Origin: Dasypus novemcinctus
Taxonomy: Eukaryota > Chordata > Mammalia > Cingulata > Dasypodidae
Length of the DNA stretch: 64,000 bases
Direction of reading: 5' to 3'
Assembly (NCBI RefSeq): GCF_030445035.2
Contig: NC_092216.1
Coordinates: 14,447,405 to 14,511,404 of the forward strand
Each line of letters begins with the position of its first letter. The stretch's first letter is position 1. Shown one piece after another: positions 9,700-22,110 of the stretch. The translations under genes were made by a program, and so were the position numbers. The notes under the pieces were generated by a model. That model worked only from the letters and a program-made list of their open reading frames with translations, ran no database searches and was not told where the DNA came from.

Positions 9700-11050
9700 A
9701 TGGCCCAATCCAATGAACAAACTAAAAATCAGGAATAGGAGTAGACCATCGAACAACTAATCAAAACTCTCAAAACAAATATCATGGGCCTATTTAATGA
9801 AGTGAAGCAAGAGTTTAAGAACATTATGCAAACACTTGGAAAGCATGCAGAGGAAATTGTAAACATATGCAAAAAGATAATGGATATGATGGTGATGAAA
9901 GGCACAATCCAAGAAATCAAAATACACTCTCGGATGTGGACTTGGCTCAATGGATAGAGCATCTGCCTACCACATGGGAGATCGATGGTTCAAATCCAGG
10001 GCCTCCTTGACCCATGTGGAAGTGGCCCACATGCAGTGCTGATGCACATAAGGAGTGCCATGCTATGCAAGGGCATTTTCCATGTAGTGGAGCCCCATAT
10101 GCAAGTAGTGCACCCTGTAAGGAGAGCTGCTGACCATGATAGAATGTTCAGCCTACCTGGGCATGGCGCCACACACACACAGACCTGATGCAGCAAGATG
10201 ATGCAACAGATAGAGACACAGATTCCTGGTGCTGCTGACAAAAATAGAAGTGGACACAGAAGAACACAACAAATGGACACAGAACAGACAACTGGGGCAT
10301 GGGGGGAAAGGGAGAGAATTAAATAAAAATAAATCTTAAAAAAAAAACTCTCAGCAAATAACAGCTGATTTGAAGAATCAGAGGAAAGAACCAGTGATGT
10401 CAAAGACAGTATACCTGAGATCAAATAGATTGTAGAACTGATTGAGAAAAAGACAGAGAAAATCCAGGAGGGATTTAGGGACCTAAATGACAACAGAAAA
10501 TGCACAGATATATACATTATAGGCATCCAAGAAGGAGAAAAGAAGGGAAAGGACACACAAAGGGTATTGGAGGAGATAATGTCTGGATACTTCCAAAACC
10601 TAATGAGGGATATGGAAGTACATGTCCAGGAAGCACAACACACCCAAAAAAGCATAAATCCCAACAGGCCTACCCTAAGACATATACTTGTCAAATTATC
10701 CAATATGCTCAAGACAAAGAGAAAATACCGAAGTCAACAAAAATTTTAAAAAAAAGAGAAACATCACATACAAGGTAAGCTCAATAACATTAGGTGTTGA
10801 TTTCTTATCCAAAATCATAGAAGCAAGAAGGCAGTGGTATGACATAATCAAATACTAAAGAAAAGAATTTCCAGCCAAGAATACTCTATCCAGCAAAGCT
10901 GGCATTCAAAAATGACAGACAGTTAACAATATTCACAGATAAACAGAAACTAACAAAGTATGCCAGTAAGAAACTTGTCCTTCAAGAAACATTAAAGGGA
11001 GCTCTGCAGGATGAAAGAAAAAACAGGAGAGACAGAGTTGTAGGAGAGTG
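9700..11050 (+). pseudogene. L1-A ORF1 (RNA-binding chaperone) pseudogene
   Basis: The probable start ATG is at 9700 (Met-Ala-Gln-Ser). Stops TAG 9736-9738 and 9742-9744 follow almost at once. The frame then shows a Leu/Lys-rich coiled-coil-like region (about 9745-9930), is split by a SINE, and resumes with the C-terminal L1 ORF1 block. That block is recognisable by the segment near 10850-10990 (Pro-Ala-Lys-Asn then Tyr-Pro-Ala-Lys type). It ends before the inter-ORF spacer at about 11050. No functional protein is possible. Confidence 0.75.
9932..10346 (+). mobile_element. tRNA-derived SINE of armadillo type, long form
   Basis: The element opens with a tRNA-like head containing an A box (TGGCTCAATGG, 9943-9953) and a B box (GGTTCAAATCC, 9987-9997). 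A tRNA-unrelated body and an A-rich tail with AAATAAAAATAAATCTTAAA follow. The target duplication ACTCTC is present at 9926-9931 and 10347-10352. It lies within L1-A ORF1, so it is younger than that L1. The head and body match my recollection of the Dasypus DAS SINEs and give the main clue to the species. Confidence 0.85.
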
Positions 11051-11109
11051 TAAGAACAACTAAAAAGAAAAAAATAGAGAGAGAAAAAAACATATCCAAA
11101 GAAATATGG

Positions 11110-14100
11110 ATAATATAAGTTACTCCCTTTAGAGTAATAATAATGACTGTCAATGGAATAAACTCATCTGCCAAGGGACACAGATTGGAAGAATGAATAA
11201 GGAAATATAACTCACCTATATGCTGTCTACAAGAAACCCATCTTAGACCCAAGGATTCAAGAAGGTTGAAAGTGAATGGCAGGTAAACAACCTTACAAGC
11301 AAACAATAAACAAAAAAGGTCCAGAGTAGCCATATTAATATCCGACAAAATATAGACTTTAAAAGAAAATCAGTCTGAGAGACAAAGATAGATACTACAT
11401 ATTATTGAAAGGGGTAATCTTTCAGGAAGAAAGAATGAACATAAACATTTATTCTCCTAACCATAGCGCATCAAAATACATGAGGCAAACACTGGAAAAA
11501 CTGAGTGGAGGAATAGATTTATAACTACAATTATAGTGGGGAATTTAATACACCACTATCACCATTGGACAGAACATCTCAACAGAGAATCAATAAAGAA
11601 ACAAAGACTTGGAATAATATATTAGAGGAGGTGGACCTAATAAACATATACAGAACATTACACCAAATACAGTAGGATATACATTCTTGTCAAGCATTCA
11701 TGAATCATTCTCCAAGATGGGACACATGCTAGGCCACAGAGAAAGTCTCAAGGAAATCAGAAAGATTGAAGTCATACAAAATAATTTCTCTGACCACAGT
11801 AGAGGGAAACTGGAGATCTGTAAGGACCATAGACTCAGATTAGGCACCAAGATATGGAAGCTAAGAAACACACTGTTAGACAAACAGTGGGTGAAGGAGA
11901 ATATCTCAAAAGAAATCAGTAACTACCTTGAAAGTAATGAAAATCAGAAACTACCTTGAAAGTAATGAAAATCACAACACAACATATCAAAACTTATGGG
12001 ATGCAGCAAAAGTTGTTCTGAGAGGAAAATTAATAGGCATAAATTCATATATCAAAACAGAAGAAGGAGCTAAAATTAAAGACCTAACTGCACACAATGG
12101 AGAAATTATTTTTAAAAAATAGAAAAAAAAACTAACTGCAAAGGAAGAAGGAAGAAAGAAGTAACAAAGATCAGAGCAGAACTAAATGAAATAGAAAATA
12201 AGAAAGCACTAGAAATAATAAACAAAACAAAGAGCTGTTTCTTTGAGAAGATCAATAAAATTGACAAAACCTTAGCTAGACTAACAAAGAAAAAAAGTGA
12301 GATGATGCAAATACACAAAATAGGAAATGAGAATGAGGATATCACCATTGACCCAAAAGAAATAAAGACTATCATAAAAGGATACTTTGAAAACTGTATG
12401 CCAATAAGAAGGAAAATTTAGAGGAAATGGACAAATTCCTAGAAACACATAAGCAGCCTGCATTGACAAATGAAGGAATTGATGATCCCAGCAAGCCAAT
12501 CACAAGTAGAGAGAGAGAAACAGTCACTAAAACCTCCCAGCTAGGAAGAGCTTTGGGCCAGATGGCTTCACAGTTGAGTTCTACTAAACATGCCAGAAAG
12601 GACTAACGCCTATGTTGTCTAAACTCTCAAAAAATGGAAATAGAAAGAACAGTGTCCAACTCAGTCTATGATGCCAACATTGCCCTAATACCAAAGCTCA
12701 ACCAAGACACAAGAAAGGAAAATTGCAGTCCAACCCCTCTAAGGATCCTAGATGTGAAATCTTCAACAAAATACTTACTAATCATGTTCAACAACATATT
12801 AAATGAATTAAACTCCATGACCAAGTGGGTTTCATCCCTGTTATTCAAGGATGCTTCAGCATAAGAAAATCATTAAATGTAATGCACCACATAAATAGAA
12901 GGAAAAAAATTACATGATCATATCTACAGACCCAGAAAAAAAAACATTTTGACAAAATACAGCACCTTTTCTTGATGAAAGCACTGCGGAAGATAGGAAT
13001 AGAAGGAAACTGTCTGAACATGATAAAGGGTAGATATGAAAAACCCATAGCTACCATCAATTACAATTGTAAATTCTGACATCTTTCCTACTAAAACCAG
13101 GAACAAGAAAAAGATGCCCACTATTATACCTCCTATTTAACATTGTGTTAGAAGTGCTTGCTCATGCACTGAGGTAAGGTCAGATATAAAAGTCATTCAA
13201 ATAGGAAAGAACAAAGTCAAAATTTCTCTATTTGCAGATGACATGATCCTAAACCTTGAAAGCACTGAGAGATCTCCAAGAAAACTTCTAGAAATTATAA
13301 ATGAGTTTAGTCATGTGTCATGTTATAAGAGCAATATGCAAAAATCACTAGCATTTCTGTACACCAGTAATGAGCAATCTGAGGAGGAAATTCAAGAAAC
13401 AAATACCATTTAATGTAGTAAATAAAAAAAATCATGTACCTTGGAATAAATTTAACTAAAGACATAAAAGTCTTACGCACAAGAAGCTACACAATACTGT
13501 TAAAAGAAATCAAAGAAGACTTACATAAATGGAAGAATATTCCCTGTTCATGGATAGGAAGACTAAATATCATTAAGACATCTATCATATCCAAACTGAT
13601 CTACAGATTTAATGCAATACCAATAAAAATCAACACAGCATTATTTAAAGAACCTGAAAAACTAACAATGAGATTTATTTGGAAAAGAAAGAGGCCCCAA
13701 ATAGCCAAAGACATAATGAAAAAGAAAAATGAAAATGAAATTGGAGCAATTATACTACCTGTCTTTAAAATATACTACAAAGTGACAGTAGTCAAAACAG
13801 CATGGTATTGACATACAGGCCAATGGAATTAATTGAGAGTTCTGATATAGATCCTATATACACATTCATCTCATATTTGGTAATGCCACCGAGCCCACTC
13901 ACCTGGGAGAGAATGACCTCATCAACAAATAGTGCTTGGAAAACTGGATATGCCAAAGAATGAAAGAGGATTACCATCACACACCTGACACAAAAATCAA
14001 CTCAAGATGGATTAAAGACCTAAATATAAGAGCCAAGGCCTTAAAGATCTTTGAAAAGAATGTAGGAAAGCATCTACAGGACATTGCAATAAGAAATGGC

Positions 14101-14930
14101 TTCATGAACTTCACACCAAGGGCACGAAGAGCAAAAGAACAAGTAGATAAATGGAGCCACCTGAAAATTAAAGCCTTTTGCACCTCAAAGGAGTTTGTCA
14201 AGAAAGTGAAAAGGCAGTCTACCCAATGGGAGGAAATATTTGGTAACCATATACTGGTAGGAGACTAAAAGCTTATATATATAAACAAACTCTATTATCT
14301 CAAAAATAAAAAGAAAAACATCTCATTTAAAAAATGGGCAAGATATTTGAACAAATGCTTTTCCAAGGAAGAGATACAAATGGCTAAAAAGCACATGAAA
14401 GGATGCTCAAAATCACTAGCTGTTAGGGAAATGCAAATCAAAGCTACAATGAAATACCATCTAACACAACTTACACTGCCGGCTATTACAAAAACAGAAA
14501 ACTACAAGTGTTAGAGAGGATGTGGAGGAATGGGAACAGTCATCCACTGCTGGTGGGAATGCAGAGGGATCCAGCCATTCTGGAGGACAGTTTGGCAATT
14601 CCTCAAAGAACTAGCTGGAGATTTACCACATGACCCAGTAATTCCACTCCTGGGTATATATCCAGAAGAACTGAAAACAAGAACACAAACTGATATGTGC
14701 ACCCCAATGTTCACAGCAGCATTATTCACTATTGCCAAAATTTGGAATCAACCAAAATGCTCATCAACAGGTGAATGGATAAACAAATTGTGATATACTA
14801 CTGGAATACTACTCAGCTCTTGGAAGGAATACAGTACAAAAACTTGCGATAATGTGGATGGATCTTGAGGACATTATGTTGAGTGAAGCAAGCCATGCCT
14901 TGAAGGACAAATATGACATGACCTCTCTGT
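11110..14930 (+). pseudogene. L1-A ORF2 (endonuclease-reverse transcriptase) pseudogene
   Basis: Endonuclease, reverse transcriptase and C-terminal Cys-rich region are all recognisable. The endonuclease shows a QETH block near 11230 and an SDH block near 11795. The reverse transcriptase shows FADDM at 13231-13245. The C-terminal end carries a GIYP block near 14650. Many frameshifts and stops break it. A 28-bp-period local duplication at 11921-11975 and an early TGA at 14791-14793 are examples. It encodes no active enzyme. Confidence 0.85.
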
Positions 14931-16003
14931 AATGAAGTAAGCAAACCAAACTGTCTCAGGAGCTAGAGACTGGAAGATAGGCTTACAGGAAATTGGTGGT
15001 GGGGGTGGGGAGAGAGGAAGGTTGTGAACTGATTCCTACATGGGTGAAATCTATGATAAAGTGGAGGTAAATAAAGGGAAGAGTTAAAATGGGGGCATAG
15101 GGATTCTATTGGGTGGGGCTTGGCAGGTTTGAGGGGCCTAGAGTTAGGAGAATGTGTCATATGGCCCAAGGAATTAGGGGAAAGGTGGGGGGAGCAGATG
15201 AACATGGGAGATTGTCGAGTATGTTGTTAAAATTATAATGTTGATAAAACTCTTTAGAAAATATAAGGAAGGATTACTTGTTTAAGATACTTAATGGGGT
15301 CTTCTGGCACAGAGGTAGGCTGCTAAGGAGTTTGTGAGTGTTTATCTTGTCATAATGTGTTATATCTTTAGGTAGAGACCTATACTATAAGTGGGAAGGT
15401 GTACTCCTATCCTGGGGAGGCCTGATCTTATCAAACAGAGGGAAAGGTTTTTCAAGAGAGAATTGGTGGCTCCCAATGTGGGAGGACAGTCTAGTATGTC
15501 AAACATTGCTACAATTATCTGTGAATGTGGTCCCACAAGCAGTCAAGTTTGGTTGTCAATGTGGGCTCTGAGGGGAGGTGCAGAGAGGAACAGAATAGAT
15601 GGAAGCCGGGGTAACTGGGTGGCAATGGAAATGTTCCACAAGACTGTGCAATGATGGCTATAGGTCATGTTAAATTTTACCAAAAGTATATAAAAATGTA
15701 TAGTCTAAAATTTAAATCATAATATAAGCCATAATATAGCTAAATTTTAGATAAGTGTACAGTCTAAAATATAATCAATGATGTAAACCAAAACGTAAGC
15801 CAAAATGGAACCATGTTTGGTAGCTATCTTTCAATATCATTATATCAGCTGCAGTAAATAAAATATGAACATGTAAACACATCATTGCTGGGGAAAGGAT
15901 AAGTGTTTGATGTTGGATATATGTGAGTCTCCTATATTGTATATGTGACTGAAATTGATCTAAAACTTTTTTGAAGAAAAAATTAAAAATTAAAAAGAAA
16001 AAG

Positions 16004-16480
16004 TGTGGTCAGCAGCGGGCCTCTGGGAGGGTCGACGCGGATGGCCAGGTGGGCTCTCTGGACGGGGGCTGCCTCACGGCCGAAGGAGAGGAGGGGGGGT
16101 CGGCATGAAGCCGTTGGGCCCTCGCTCTCTCCGCTCAGGCACGGGGGACGCGCGGTGCAAGCAAGAACACCACGGAGACAAGGTCTGGGCACAAGTCTGC
16201 TTTATTGTAGAAGGGGACATGGTTTTATAGGGTCTAGGGATATGTAAAGGGACTTGATTGGTGCCGGCGGGTGCTGTTGCTTGTGTAGACGGTTATTGGA
16301 CAGTAGGTGGTTACTGGACAGTAGGCGGTTACTGGACAGTAAGCTGGCTAAGGGGTTAGGAGCAAGGGAGGGGAAGGGGAAAGTGTGGGCTGTCTAGATA
16401 ACGGCTAGGCGGAAGACAGAGAAGGGGAGAAGGAGGGGCAGCGCCGGCTGCCAATACTGGGTGGGAAGGAGACGGGGACA
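16004..16480 (-). repeat. Solo LTR, 477 bp, second class II ERV family
   Basis: Minus strand, starting TGTCCCCGTC and ending GACCACA. It is flanked by a perfect 6-bp duplication AAAAAG (15998-16003 and 16481-16486). A TATA box lies at 16222-16229 and AATAAA at 16201-16206, both on the minus strand. The R region (ACCTTGTCTCCGTGGTGTTC) resembles that of the ERV-1 family, so the two families are probably related, although this LTR is half as long. No internal sequence remains, indicating recombination between two LTRs. Confidence 0.88.
16291..16344 (-). repeat. Three 18-bp direct repeats in the U3 of the solo LTR
   Basis: Three adjacent copies (16291-16308, 16309-16326, 16327-16344) of GGTTACTGGACAGTAGGC-like sequence with one to two changes between them. 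On the LTR strand they lie about 65-120 bp upstream of the TATA box, the usual place for enhancer repeats. CCAATAACC-type cores occur on that strand. Enhancer function is inferred. Confidence 0.85.
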
Positions 16481-18355
16481 AAAAAGGATGTAGACACTGA
16501 GGGAGGGATGAATGAAAATTCCTTGCCAATGTACACACAGGGCAACCCCTGTACAATGATGAAAGGCAAAATGTCAAAAACAAAGTGTTATGACATTTTT
16601 CATTTTTTACTACTTCAATTTATTTTTTACTTTAATTTAGTTTTCTGAATTAATATCTATTCCATTTCTAACCTTTAATCCTATCATTACTATTTCATTG
16701 TCCTACTAATTGAATCTGGCAATATATTAGCTTTCATTTTTGAAGAAATTTTGGACCACAGAATGGTTGAACTATGGCAAGAGAGGAACCCTGGTGGGGG
16801 GTGCTATTGATGGTGGACACATGGTTGGGATGGAGTTCTCCAGGACATGTATATAGGGTATATAAAAATGTTCTGATATTTATTGGTAATTTTCATAGTA
16901 GAGTTTACAAATACAACTGAAGAAGTGCTGAGTTTCCAGCTAGGGGAGCTCTGTCACATTCCCCAATGAAACAGGAACAATGCCCCAAGTGCAAGGGCAA
17001 AGACCAGTGAGGGAGGATGGTCCAGTGATGAGCCCTTGATGCTGATGACTGTGCATATGAGCCTGTGTGTCTATAATTCCAACTAGGCCTAGTGGGGCAT
17101 TGAGCCTGTAATTACCTCCTCAGAGCCTCATGTTGCTCAAATATGGTCACTCTCTAAGCAAATTCAGCATGCAATCCATTACCTTCCCCCTAGTGTGGGA
17201 CATGACTCCTGCAGATCAACCTCCCTGGTGCCAAGGGATTACTATTAATCACCAGCCAGTGATGCAACTAGAAAAAGATCTTGCATAAAAGGGGAAAATG
17301 GTAAAGACAAATGAATTTATATTGTTAAGATACTTCAAAAAGAGTCAGAAGGTCAACAGAGGAGTCGCACTTACGCATGTCTCAGCAGGATCCCAGAAAC
17401 AGCCAAAGTAGATGCAATACCAGGTACTGGTGCTCCTGAGGGCTACAGAGACACATGGGTTCTACAGTGATGGCAGATGAATCTGGAGTTCAGTGCCTTG
17501 TTGGTGGGCTGTACTTTGGAATTTGTGCTCCTGAGTGTGATGAAGTTGGACTCAGATGTGACCTTTCTACACATGCCTCTTCTGTCACTTTTACTGAACT
17601 TGTGGTTAGTTCTTGTTTGGTGTATACACAAGAGATTTGAATCTCTGGACTGGCATGTGCCAGCTCTACCCTGAGCCTCAGTGTAGTTGCAACACCTACT
17701 CTTGGTTTTCTTGGACTTACCCAGACCAGCTAACAGGCAGGTGAAGATGGTTAACCACCACAGCAGGGAACCAAGAGTGCCTACAACTGCAAACAAGAGA
17801 ATCACATCCATCAGCCTTGTGGGATCTCAGTCCCTCTTGATTTAGAGGTGCAGTGGACATAAACATCCCAGGATCCACAGGATGGAGGAATAAAATATGG
17901 ATTAGATTGGATTTACTTGTATTCTACTACAGTACTATTGTTAATGGCAGAAATTGTATCATTGACACGGAAACAGTGGCCACTGTAGTTGCTGAGCACA
18001 AGAAGAGGGAAGAAGAGTTGTGAAGTGGGGGCATTTTCTATACTTGAAGTTTCGTAAATGAAATTGCATGGTCAGATGTAGGACATTAGACATCCTACCA
18101 TAATCCACTGACTGAACTAGGGGAGAGCGTATTCTACAAGTAAACTATAATCCAAGTGGTGCAGCAGTGCTCCAAAATGTATTTACCAAATGCAATGAAT
18201 GTGCCACAATGATGAAAGAGGTAGTTGATGTGGGGGGAGTGGGCAGTTGAACATATGGGAACCTCATATTTTTTAATGTAAATTTTTTTTTGTGATCTAT
18301 ATATTTTAAAAAAAATACAATTAAAAATAACTTTATAAAAAAGCATCCCATCACA

Positions 18356-18542
18356 GAAGGAAATGTGACTCAAGTGATTGAGCTCCTGCCTACCTCATGA
18401 GAGGTCCTGGGTTCTCTGCCTCCTGCTGCCAAAAGAGAAACGAGTGCCAGAGAGAGCAGACAGAAAATGGGCACAGACAACAGACATCAAAGGTAAGCAT
18501 TGAGTGGGGAGAATAAATTAATAAAAGAAATCTTAAAAAAGA
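18356..18542 (+). mobile_element. tRNA-derived SINE, diverged
   Basis: The tRNA-like head (GTGACTCAAGTGATTGAGC) and a degenerate B-box region are followed by an A-rich tail with AAAGAAATCTTAAA. It is flanked by a 15-bp duplication AAGCATCCCATCACA / AAGCTTTCCATCACA (18341-18355 and 18543-18557, two mismatches). It inserted at the tail end of L1-A. Confidence 0.8.
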
Positions 18543-18557
18543 AAGCTTTCCATCACA

Positions 18558-19030
18558 AATGAGAGAACTTTCCCTGGTAGTACAGCCCTCCAAGTCTTCA
18601 TCCTGTAGACCAGTTTTGTCACATTCCAGCAGCTGCCTCTCTTCTGAAGACACACTCACATGCAGAAATTTGTCACAAAATCTGAGATACAGAGAGAAAG
18701 TTTGGAGACACTTAATGTGCAAATAAACACAGTCATTAATGAAAGATTTCATAGAAATAAAATGAAGATGGAGAGATTGACACAGAAAAGCACACATAGA
18801 AAGAGAGAACAACATAGGTACTAGAAAATACATTTTAAAGAGAACAGCTCAATGAGACCTATGTCATTGAGGACTTCTGGTACATTGTTATCCACTGATA
18901 CTGATAAAAAATATTTTAAAAACAACCATCCCCTGGATTTGGGCCTAAGGGCAAGCAGAAAATATAGAAATATCTACTCAAAAGCTCTACTAAAATTCTG
19001 TAAGACATCTAGCGGTGTGCTTCGTCAAAA
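18558..19030. other. No recognised feature
   Basis: AT-rich sequence without a recognised gene or repeat. Confidence 0.3.
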
Positions 19031-19940
19031 ATTTTTTGATTTTAAAGAAACTTCAGATTACATAAATGTTACATAAGAAATATATTACATTCCCATATGC
19101 CCCAATTCCTCCCCCTCCCACACTTTACCACATTAACAACATCCTTCATTAGTGTGGTGCACTTGTTACAATTGATGAACATATTTTGAATCATTGCCAC
19201 TAACCATAGATTAAAGTTAACATTGTTAGTTGACACTCTGACCCAAGCAATTTTCTAAGTTATGACAAAATACATAAGGGCCTGTATCCATCCTTACAAC
19301 ATTATACAGGACAATACCAATGTCCCAAAAATGCCCCCATATTACACCTACTTTTCCCTTTCCCGCTCCTCAGAACCTCCAGGGGCCACTGCCTCCATAT
19401 CAGTGACAAAAGTTCTTCCATTGCTAAAATAACAATAAGTTTAGAGTAGAATAATAGTAAGTATACTTTCGACCACTGTTCATTCCCTAATCTTAAGGAT
19501 TTGGGGATGGTGATGCCCACTGTGCCTCCAGTTGAGAAGTTGTATAAATCCCATGAAACTTTGTTTGCAGTTGCAGCACACAATAACTGAAAGAATATCA
19601 AATTTTCATCCTGGGGAATTCTGTTACATTCGCTCATGGGTCAGCAAGAATGCCCCAAGTACAGATGTGGTGTGTAGTGAAGGATTATCTGTTGATAGAC
19701 CCTTGATATTGTTTACTGTACTTATGAACCTTGTCTTTTGAATTTGAAACTTATGCTAGTATTATGTGTTGCCTAATATTTGCCTCCAGAGGCCCTCCTT
19801 TTTGCTCAAATGTGGTCTCCTTTTAAGCCAAACTCAGCAGATAAAAACATTACTTTCCTGCCAGCATGGGATACGACTCCCAGGTATGAGCCTCCCTGGT
19901 CAAAGGGATTATTATCAAGCGCCAACTAGAGAGGTGCCTT
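19031..19940 (-). mobile_element. L1 tail with 5' inversion (twin-primed), diverged subfamily
   Basis: The left block (19031-19535) is an L1 distal 3' UTR on the minus strand, beginning at its T-rich 3' end. The right block (about 19590-19940) matches a more upstream part of the same 3' UTR (compare 16920-17270), but on the plus strand. That order, 3' end first and then an inverted upstream piece, is the signature of twin-primed L1 insertion on the minus strand. A minus-strand SINE adjoins at 19941. Confidence 0.6.
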
Positions 19941-20140
19941 TTTTTTCCCTTAAGATTTATTTATTATTTCTCTCGCCTTCCCTTCCCCATCCCCCCCAAT
20001 GGTCTTCCCTCTGTGTCCACTCACTGTGTCTTCTTCTGTGTCTGCTTCTACTCTTGTTAGTGGCACTGGGAATCTGTGTCTCTTTTTATTGCATCATCTT
20101 GCTGCATCAGCTCTCTGTGTGTGCAGTACCACTCCTGGGC
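19941..20140 (-). mobile_element. 5'-truncated tRNA-derived SINE, minus strand
   Basis: On the minus strand this matches the body and tail of the SINE at 9932-10346 (about 10185-10345), including the AAATCTTAA-type tail end and the GCAGCAAGATGATGCAA region. The tRNA head is missing. Confidence 0.8.
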
Positions 20141-20985
20141 TTTTAAACCAATACCAATACCACTTGTTATCCTTGATTCCTACCCTCCCAACCCAGGTCA
20201 GTAAGGCAGTCTCCACTCCAGATTGCAGCTTCCTCTCTGCCCATCTCAGCCAGTGGGCTTTCTTCTAAGAAGGAAAAAAGATTTGAGAATTTCTGATCTT
20301 GATTCACTACCACTGAGGCTAAATACTCTCAAATATTGGGGGCACCTTGTCCACCAGTCTCCTATTTGTGGAAAAGAGATTTTCCATTTTAAGTGGTGTG
20401 CTGAGATACCCATACCAGATAATTCTCCTAAGCAGAGATTCTAAACCAAAAGAACTAAGGTGAGAGAACCTCACACTTTTGCTCCTAAGTACAATTAGTG
20501 CTCACCTTGTATACTGCATCACTCAGGAAAAAAGCCAGTCATTGTCCCCATACCAAGCTAAAGGGCCCTGGCTCAGATTTAGCCCTGATTGGAGGGAGGA
20601 GGGAAAAAGGGCAGAGGTGAAGAAGCAGGAGAGTGGAAGAATTAAAACAGATAGGAGAAGTCCTACTATGTTACAGTAAATATCTAAACTGGATACCAGA
20701 AACTATTCCTTCAAAAGAGACAAATTTGATTGAACTAGCTGATAAGGCAATTTAGGCCTAGAACTTTGTTTAAAAATATTGAGCAAATATAGTCAGCAGG
20801 TGGTAGAGTTTTACAGGTATGTTTGTCAGGGAAAGAGAGAAACAGTATACAAGTAATGCAACTATCAACCCACTGTCTATAGTGGGCATGTATAAAGCTG
20901 AAGAGCAACATGAATGGGATACTCCTGGGTGGGTGTGATGGGGGACAGCGTTCATTAAATAATACAGCCAGTCAGTATAAATAGG
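20141..20985. other. Unassigned, apparently low-copy sequence
   Basis: No gene, RNA or repeat recognised. Open frames are short and unlike known proteins. Confidence 0.3.
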
Positions 20986-22110
20986 AATATAATCACAATG
21001 AACCCCAAATGTAGCGGGGAGACCAGTAACCAGAGTTGTTACAGTTTTTTAATTGGCCAGTATCCAACAGAAATATTACCAGGCATGCAAAAGACAAAAA
21101 GCCTTACATATGCAATGGGAAACAATCTGAACCACAAACTCCTCTGATAGTTGTAAGATGTCAGATTTAATGGGAAAAAATCTAGAAAATAGTCATTTTA
21201 AGTATTTTCCTGTTAAAAAAGAGAAGCACGATTAAAGAAATAAAGGGAGACACAATGACACTATTGCATCAAATAGAGTCTATTAATGTAGAGATAGATA
21301 TAATTCTTTAACAAGACTGAATTTAGAAGTACAAAATAGTTAAAAATTCACTAGAGGAAATAAACACTAGGTTTGAAGGGAAAGAGGAATTAGTGAACTT
21401 ATAAACAGATTGACATAGATTTGCAGTCCAAATGATAAAGGGATGGAGAAAAACAAGAGAACCACAGAGATATGGAAAAATATCAAGCACATGCACACAT
21501 GCATAATGAGGGGAGTGAGGTGAGAAGAGGCGAAAAAGGAGAAAAAGCATATTAGAAGAAGAAATAATGGCAGCACAGTTGCAAATGTTTTGGAAAACAG
21601 TAAAATAGACATCCAAGAAGCTCATCAAATTTGAAGCAGAATAAGTGCAAAGAGATACAAAACAGAAATGTTATTAAAAAAAAACACACACAAAACTTCT
21701 GAAAGTCAAAGGCAAAAATATAGTCAAGATTGCTCCAAGAGGAAAATGTCTCATCACTTACAAAGGAAACCCAATAAGATCAAGAGTTGACTTTTCAGCT
21801 TTCTTCTTAGACATATTCAGAGTGCTTTAAGAAAAAGTATCTCTCAACTAGAAATTCTGTATAAAAATAAACTCTATCCAAAATGAAGTAAAATAAAGAA
21901 ATTCCCAAGTAGCCAAATGTGGGAAATTGTTGCTCACAGAAATACATTACACGAATTTCAGATGAAGTTTTTCAGGTTGAAAGCAAAAGACCCAGACACT
22001 AATTAGAATTAGAACACAAAAACAAAGAACACCTGTAAGACTTGTTGGAGTTAGTCCTACAACACCTTCATCTGAAAGGATTCAGACCTAAGAAGCAAAG
22101 TAGTAACAGA
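20986..22110 (+). mobile_element. Old L1 fragment (ORF1 region)
   Basis: Phrases typical of the L1 ORF1 C-terminal half can be followed, for example ATCCAAGAAGCTCATCAAAT near 21610, GGAAACCCAATAAGATCAAG near 21767 and CAACTAGAAATTCTGTATAA near 21846. It is far more diverged than L1-A and heavily broken, consistent with an ancient mammalian L1. No functional frame remains. Confidence 0.65.

Larger units (their letters stand above)
9481..18340 (+). mobile_element. L1-A: near-complete degenerate LINE-1 with very long 3' UTR
   Basis: The order is ORF1 (about 9700-11050), ORF2 (about 11110-14930), 3' UTR (about 14936-18335) and an A-rich end. It is interrupted by a SINE in ORF1 and a 477-bp solo LTR in the 3' UTR. 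ORF1 and ORF2 carry many stops and frameshifts, so the element is dead. The span without insertions is about 8 kb, of which the 3' UTR is about 2.9 kb. It serves as the reference for the L1 tails elsewhere in this window. Confidence 0.88.
14936..18340 (+). other. L1-A 3' UTR (about 2.9 kb without the inserted LTR)
   Basis: The proximal block (14936-16003) has a G-rich start and an AT-rich end. The distal block (16481-18335) ends TTTTAATGTAA...GTGATCTATATATTTTAAAA. Removing the solo LTR and one copy of its duplication joins them as AAAAAGGATGTAGACAC. The same junction occurs uninterrupted near 34960 as AAAAAAAGGATGTGGACA and, inverted, near 3960. This establishes one continuous, unusually long L1 3' UTR. 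Confidence 0.75.

Noticed and set aside
9932-10010. tRNA gene
   Set aside because: A and B boxes are present, but the cloverleaf is degenerate and the sequence continues into a SINE body with target duplications.
9990-10712. 240-codon minus-strand frame
   Set aside because: It runs antisense across the SINE and L1-A ORF1; length is due to low stop density in the antisense of A-rich repeats.
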